A DNA stretch of 36,919 bases from Psychroflexus halocasei (GTDB taxonomy: Bacteria; Bacteroidota; Bacteroidia; Flavobacteriales; Flavobacteriaceae). Location: contig NZ_FNQF01000012.1 of the NCBI RefSeq assembly GCF_900107595.1, forward strand, positions 1 through 36,919, read 5' to 3'. Every line of letters starts with the position of its first letter. The first letter of the stretch is position 1. Positions 33,921 through 36,919 of this stretch are shown here, in pieces. The notes beneath the pieces were generated by a model. The model ran no database searches, was not told where the DNA came from, and saw nothing but the letters and a program-made list of their open reading frames with translations. Made by a program: the position numbers and the translations under genes.

Positions 33921-34909
33921 AAACAGCTGTCGTTATTCTTAATTGGAACGGACGAAAACTATTGAAAGAGTTTTTACCTTCAGTTGTTTCTCACTCACAA
34001 GAAGCCAAAATATATGTGATTGATAATGCGTCAACTGATGATTCTGTCTTATTTCTAAAAAAAGAATTTCCACAGGTTCATATTATTGAAAATCAGGAAA
34101 ATTATGGTTTTGCTGAAGGTTATAATCATGGACTAAAACATGTTAAAGAAAAATATTGGATTCTTTTAAACAGCGATGTTGAAGTCACGCCAAACTGGAT
34201 TACATCTCTCATTAAAACTTTAGAATCCTCACCAAACATTGCAGCAGTTCAGCCAAAAATTAAATCTTATTTAGAAAAAAATAAATTTGAATACGCAGGA
34301 GCAGCCGGTGGTTTGTTAGACAAGTTGGCCTATCCTTATTGTCGAGGTCGAATATTTGACGTTATTGAAGAAGACCAACAACAATATGATGAAAACTGTA
34401 GAATTATGTGGGCAAGCGGTGCATGCTTTGCCGTGAAGAAAGAAATCTATGAAAATCTAGGTGGTTTTGATGAAGATTATTTTGCACATCAGGAAGAAAT
34501 TGATTTGTGCTGGCGGATGCATAATTTTGGTTTCGAAATTTGGTACACCTTTGAAAGTGAGGTATTTCACCTAGGCGGTGGTACTTTAAACTACAATAAC
34601 CCTAGAAAGACTTACCTGAATTTTAGAAACTCACTTTACAACATTATTAAAAACACACCTAAGCATACAAATTTTCTTATTTTACAACGATTTATGCTTG
34701 ATGTTTTAGCGAGTCTTAAATTTCTTTTTGCTTTCCAAATAAAAAATTTCTTTACTGTTTACAAAGCTTATTTCAGTATGATACTGAATTTCAACAAGAT
34801 GAAAAACAAGAGAAAAAATACTTTTAGTGATGTTAAATATTATAATACGAAAAGTATAGTTTGGCATAGATATTTCAAAAGAAGAAAGCACGAAAGCAGT
34901 ATTAAATAA
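33917..34909 (+). CDS. Family 2 glycosyltransferase
   Basis: A 330-residue GT-A fold glycosyltransferase. It has VILNWNGRKLLKEFLPS at the N-terminus, IDNASTDDS, ENYGFAEGYNHGL, the DxD-type LLNSDVEVTPNW (donor and metal site), the WASGACFAVKKEIYENLGGFDEDYF acceptor block and HQEEIDLCWRMHNFGFEIW. This is the subfamily often called rhamnosyltransferase or WcaA-like, which transfers a nucleotide-sugar moiety onto surface glycans. The C-terminal 90 residues include a hydrophobic stretch that may associate with the membrane. It is not in a polysaccharide cluster, so donor and acceptor cannot be stated. Confidence 0.9.
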   Translation: MKTAVVILNWNGRKLLKEFLPSVVSHSQEAKIYVIDNASTDDSVLFLKKEFPQVHIIENQENYGFAEGYNHGLKHVKEKYWILLNSDVEVTPNWITSLIKTLESSPNIAAVQPKIKSYLEKNKFEYAGAAGGLLDKLAYPYCRGRIFDVIEEDQQQYDENCRIMWASGACFAVKKEIYENLGGFDEDYFAHQEEIDLCWRMHNFGFEIWYTFESEVFHLGGGTLNYNNPRKTYLNFRNSLYNIIKNTPKHTNFLILQRFMLDVLASLKFLFAFQIKNFFTVYKAYFSMILNFNKMKNKRKNTFSDVKYYNTKSIVWHRYFKRRKHESSIK

Positions 34910-34948
34910 AAAAATTGTTAATATCAGTATTAATGCTGTCTAGAGTCA

Positions 34949-34956
34949 TATTTTTG
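34949..34956 (+). promoter_or_regulatory. Bacteroidota -7 box for the OmpA-family gene
   Basis: TATTTTTG matches TAnnTTTG, 29 bases before the ATG at 34986. A good -33 is not visible at the usual distance. Confidence 0.5.
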
Positions 34957-34985
34957 TTAATCAATAAATTTAAAATTAGAATCTC

Positions 34986-35822
34986 ATGAAAAAATTAATT
35001 GGCATTGGATTATTTGCCGTATTACTAATGGGAACTTCATGTGTGTCGAACAAGAAGTATTCACAACTTGAAGAAGACCTGAAGAAAACCGAAAATGATT
35101 TAAAATCGGCTGAAATGGCTCTGAGCGTTTGTGAAGAGAAAAAAGCAAGTTTTAAAGATCAAGTGAACACCTTAAAAAACACTAATGCTGCCTTGTTAAA
35201 TAGCCAAGGGGATTTAGCATCATTATCAAAGAAAGGTGCTGAAAACTTGGAGCGTTCGTTAGAAAGTATCCAAGAAAAAGATTTACAGATCAAAACTATG
35301 CGTGATGCAATTAATAAAAAGGATAGTGTCACTTTAGCGCTTGTTACAAGTCTTAAAGGAGCTCTAGACGATGTAAATGATGAAGACATTGAAATTAGTG
35401 TTGAAAAAGGAGTTGTTTTTGTTTCTATTTCTGACAAGCTTCTTTTCGGAAGTGGAAGTTATAAAATCACTAGTGATGCAAAACGTGTTTTAGGGAAAGT
35501 TGCAAAAGTTGTCAAGGACAAATCAGACTTTGACTTTATGGTTGAAGGACATACTGATAATGTGCCGATTTCAAGAGAGTGCTTTGAAGATAACTGGGAT
35601 TTAAGTACTAAACGTGCAACTGCAGTTGTAAGATTATTACAAAACGATTACAACGTTGATCCTAAACGTATGACTGCTGCAGGACGTAGTGAATATTTAC
35701 CTGTTGCAAGTAATGACTCCAAAACAGGTCGTGCTAAAAACAGAAGAACACGAATCGTTGTTTTACCTAAATTAGATCAGTTTTTTGGAATGATTGAAGA
35801 AGGTATGAAGAACGCTGAATAA
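34986..35822 (+). CDS. OmpA-family lipoprotein
   Basis: A 278-residue protein with a lipoprotein signal peptide (lipobox MGTSC, Cys at residue 19). A coiled-coil segment at about residues 25-110 (KYSQLEEDLKKTENDLKSAE and later repeats) follows, and then an OmpA C-terminal peptidoglycan-binding domain at about 150-262: LLFGSGSYKITSDAKRVL, the FMVEGHTDNVPIS motif, LSTKRATAVVRLLQ, RMTAAGRSEYLP and the NRRTRIVVLPK motif with the Asp/Arg peptidoglycan-binding residues. It should anchor the outer membrane to peptidoglycan. A strong terminator follows the stop. Confidence 0.92.
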   Translation: MKKLIGIGLFAVLLMGTSCVSNKKYSQLEEDLKKTENDLKSAEMALSVCEEKKASFKDQVNTLKNTNAALLNSQGDLASLSKKGAENLERSLESIQEKDLQIKTMRDAINKKDSVTLALVTSLKGALDDVNDEDIEISVEKGVVFVSISDKLLFGSGSYKITSDAKRVLGKVAKVVKDKSDFDFMVEGHTDNVPISRECFEDNWDLSTKRATAVVRLLQNDYNVDPKRMTAAGRSEYLPVASNDSKTGRAKNRRTRIVVLPKLDQFFGMIEEGMKNAE

Positions 35823-35844
35823 TTAAAGTTCTATAGATATTTTA

Positions 35845-35878
35845 AAAAAGTTGCACTTTTCAAAGTGCAACTTTTTTT
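35845..35878 (+). terminator. Intrinsic terminator after the OmpA-family gene
   Basis: AAAAAGTTGCACTTT (35845-35859) pairs with AAAGTGCAACTTTTT (35862-35876), followed by more T. It separates the OmpA-family transcript from the tRNA gene. Confidence 0.9.
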
Positions 35879-35900
35879 ATTTTATTTATCTAAATAAATC

Positions 35901-35930
35901 TTGCGTAAATAAATAAAAAGATTAACTTTG
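35901..35930 (+). promoter_or_regulatory. Bacteroidota promoter of tRNA-Arg
   Basis: TTG at 35901-35903, a 19-base spacer, then TAACTTTG at 35923-35930. This fits the Bacteroidota -33/-7 consensus and is placed about 14 bases before the mature tRNA end. Confidence 0.72.
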
Positions 35931-35944
35931 CAACCGCAAATTAA

Positions 35945-36018
<74 letters not shown>

Positions 36019-36033
36019 CAAGAGAACAAACAC

Positions 36034-36068
36034 AAGCCACTGATAATCAGTGGCTTTCTTGTTTTTAA
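36034..36068 (+). terminator. Terminator after tRNA-Arg
   Basis: AAGCCACTGA (36034-36043) pairs with TCAGTGGCTT (36047-36056), followed by TCTTGTTTTT. It ends the single-gene tRNA transcript. Confidence 0.88.
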
Positions 36069-36643
36069 AAAGCAATATGTGTCGCCTTTTATTGTTAACT
36101 ATCTTACAACATCAGATAATTTATGAAACGCTATTTTGAAATTATTAGTTGATCTAAATTTATTTCATATATTTTCTATTGAACACCTCCTTACTCTAAA
36201 CTAGTTATCTTGTTTTATACCATTATTTTGGCATGTTAAAGTCGAGTGATTTTGTTTTTTTGAATATCTAAAACTGACTTTATCACACAAATTAAAATAG
36301 CTTTAGTTATTGGTATATGACGTGATGAAACTTAAGGCTTACTCAATTAAAGTAGTTATAACAATATCAAGATTGAGTCAGTTAATAGGCCGATTTTGTA
36401 GAGTAATGATTTATCGAAAATGAAAATCAATTGAAGTCGTCAAAAATCATTTTGTTCTTGATATTGCTCTTTATACTTTTGTACCCTTTTATATCTTTTT
36501 GGCGCTTTTTTTATTTCTTCAATTTTTCGATTTTAGATGTTATTATTAGGTTTGAGCTCAGATTGATTTTTAAAATACTGGGCAATGGTTTTGTATATGG
36601 TTAGTAGCGTTTAAATTAGCAATTATTTTTCGGTTGAGTACAA

Positions 36644-36710
36644 GCCAAATTTTACTATTTATCTTTTTATTGGAAAGTTGTCTCTAGAAGTGTAATGATA
36701 AAAATTTGGC
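36644..36710. repeat. Paired 10-bp inverted repeats
   Basis: GCCAAATTTT (36644-36653) and AAAATTTGGC (36701-36710) are exact reverse complements separated by 47 bases. A second short hairpin uses the same right arm: ATTTGG (36704-36709) with CCAAAT (36716-36721). The two pairings would be mutually exclusive in RNA or single-stranded DNA. Confidence 0.6.
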
Positions 36711-36859
36711 GACTTCCAAATATGCCCTAACTTCGATTAGTCAACTAATGAGCTATATACGTTGTTCTATGCAGTTATTTTAGCAGTCTGAATGAATTTA
36801 TAAAGGAATCTGCGTTTTTATCATTTCTAAGTTCAAGTAATAAGTGCAAAATTAATATT

Positions 36860-36891
36860 TAAAACTCTTGGGGCTAGCCCCAAGAGTTTTA
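36860..36891. repeat. Perfect 32-bp palindrome
   Basis: The segment TAAAACTCTTGGGGC and its exact reverse complement abut around a central CTAG, giving 16 perfectly matched base pairs per arm with no spacer. The GC-rich core flanked by A and T tracts would fit a bidirectional terminator for a gene beyond the window, but the T-tract after the stem is short. A protein-binding or element-end palindrome is the alternative. Confidence 0.75.
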
Positions 36892-36919
36892 GGACGAATT
36901 GTTATATTAATCTTGCATG

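Larger units (their letters stand above)
36070..36919. other. AT-rich stretch of 850 bases without a recognisable gene
   Basis: No frame on either strand gives a protein I recognise or an open frame of useful length; stops are frequent in all six. The stretch holds several inverted repeats (36362-36372 with 36456-36466; 36644-36653 with 36701-36710; hairpins at 36704-36721 and 36736-36749) and a perfect 32-bp palindrome near the right edge. This composition suits a decayed mobile or cassette-type element, or an uncharacterised structured RNA, rather than ordinary intergenic DNA. Neither reading is demonstrated. Confidence 0.6.

Noticed and set aside
36451-36535. Minus-strand stretch reading KIEEIKKAPKRYKRVQKYKE as a possible gene remnant
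   Set aside because: It is only about 30 codons between stops, lysine-rich as expected from AT-rich DNA, and matches no family I know.

Overview
The window is AT-rich DNA from a member of the Bacteroidota, most likely Flavobacteriaceae. The evidence is the gene content (MoxR/DUF58/DUF4350/SpoIIM cluster, OmpA lipoproteins, methylmalonyl-CoA mutase with a short small subunit, HSDR_N protein beside holA), the near absence of Shine-Dalgarno sequences, and repeated promoters of the Bacteroidota form TTG-N18/19-TAnnTTTG. Genus cannot be read from the sequence. Nearly everything is chromosomal core; accessory material is confined to the two ends.

Left end (1-693): the right end of an IS3-family insertion sequence lies inside a higB toxin gene, leaving only the toxin C-terminus followed by an intact higA antitoxin. 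A strong bidirectional terminator closes the unit. Minus-strand block 710-7449: seven tightly packed or overlapping genes (spoIIM, a multi-pass membrane protein, DUF4129-like, DUF4350-like, MoxR ATPase, DUF58, rdgB). An RDD membrane protein and a TRIC-type channel diverge from it (7487-8835). 8839-11084: cyclophilin lipoprotein, divergent overlapping CoA-type NUDIX hydrolase, plsC-like acyltransferase. 11092-13064: an ECF sigma operon with a membrane protein and a TraB/GumN protein.

13313-19956 on plus: DbpA-like DEAD-box helicase, carboxypeptidase-regulatory-like secreted protein, Sir2 deacylase without the usual zinc cysteines, purB, menA, and a mitochondrial-DECR1-like 2,4-dienoyl-CoA reductase. 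19949-22993 on minus: histidine ammonia-lyase and the bifunctional NAD(P)HX repair enzyme. 23084-25284 on plus: gcvT, an SDR gene that apparently begins with the rare codon ATT, and a pterin dehydratase. 25340-27689 on minus: a second ECF sigma operon with an anti-sigma-like protein and an outer-membrane barrel. 27861-32335 on plus: udk, ftsB-like, and both methylmalonyl-CoA mutase subunits. Then holA (minus), an HSDR_N nuclease-fold protein, a GT2 glycosyltransferase, an OmpA-family lipoprotein and tRNA-Arg(TCT).

The last 850 bases (36070-36919) hold no gene I can support. They contain several inverted repeats, a motif region that looks like a mobile or cassette-type repeat, and a perfect 32-bp palindrome. 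I see no CRISPR array, prophage or complete defence island. The least explained items are this right-hand region, the ATT-initiated SDR gene, and the IS-truncated toxin beside an intact antitoxin. I do not claim a new system.
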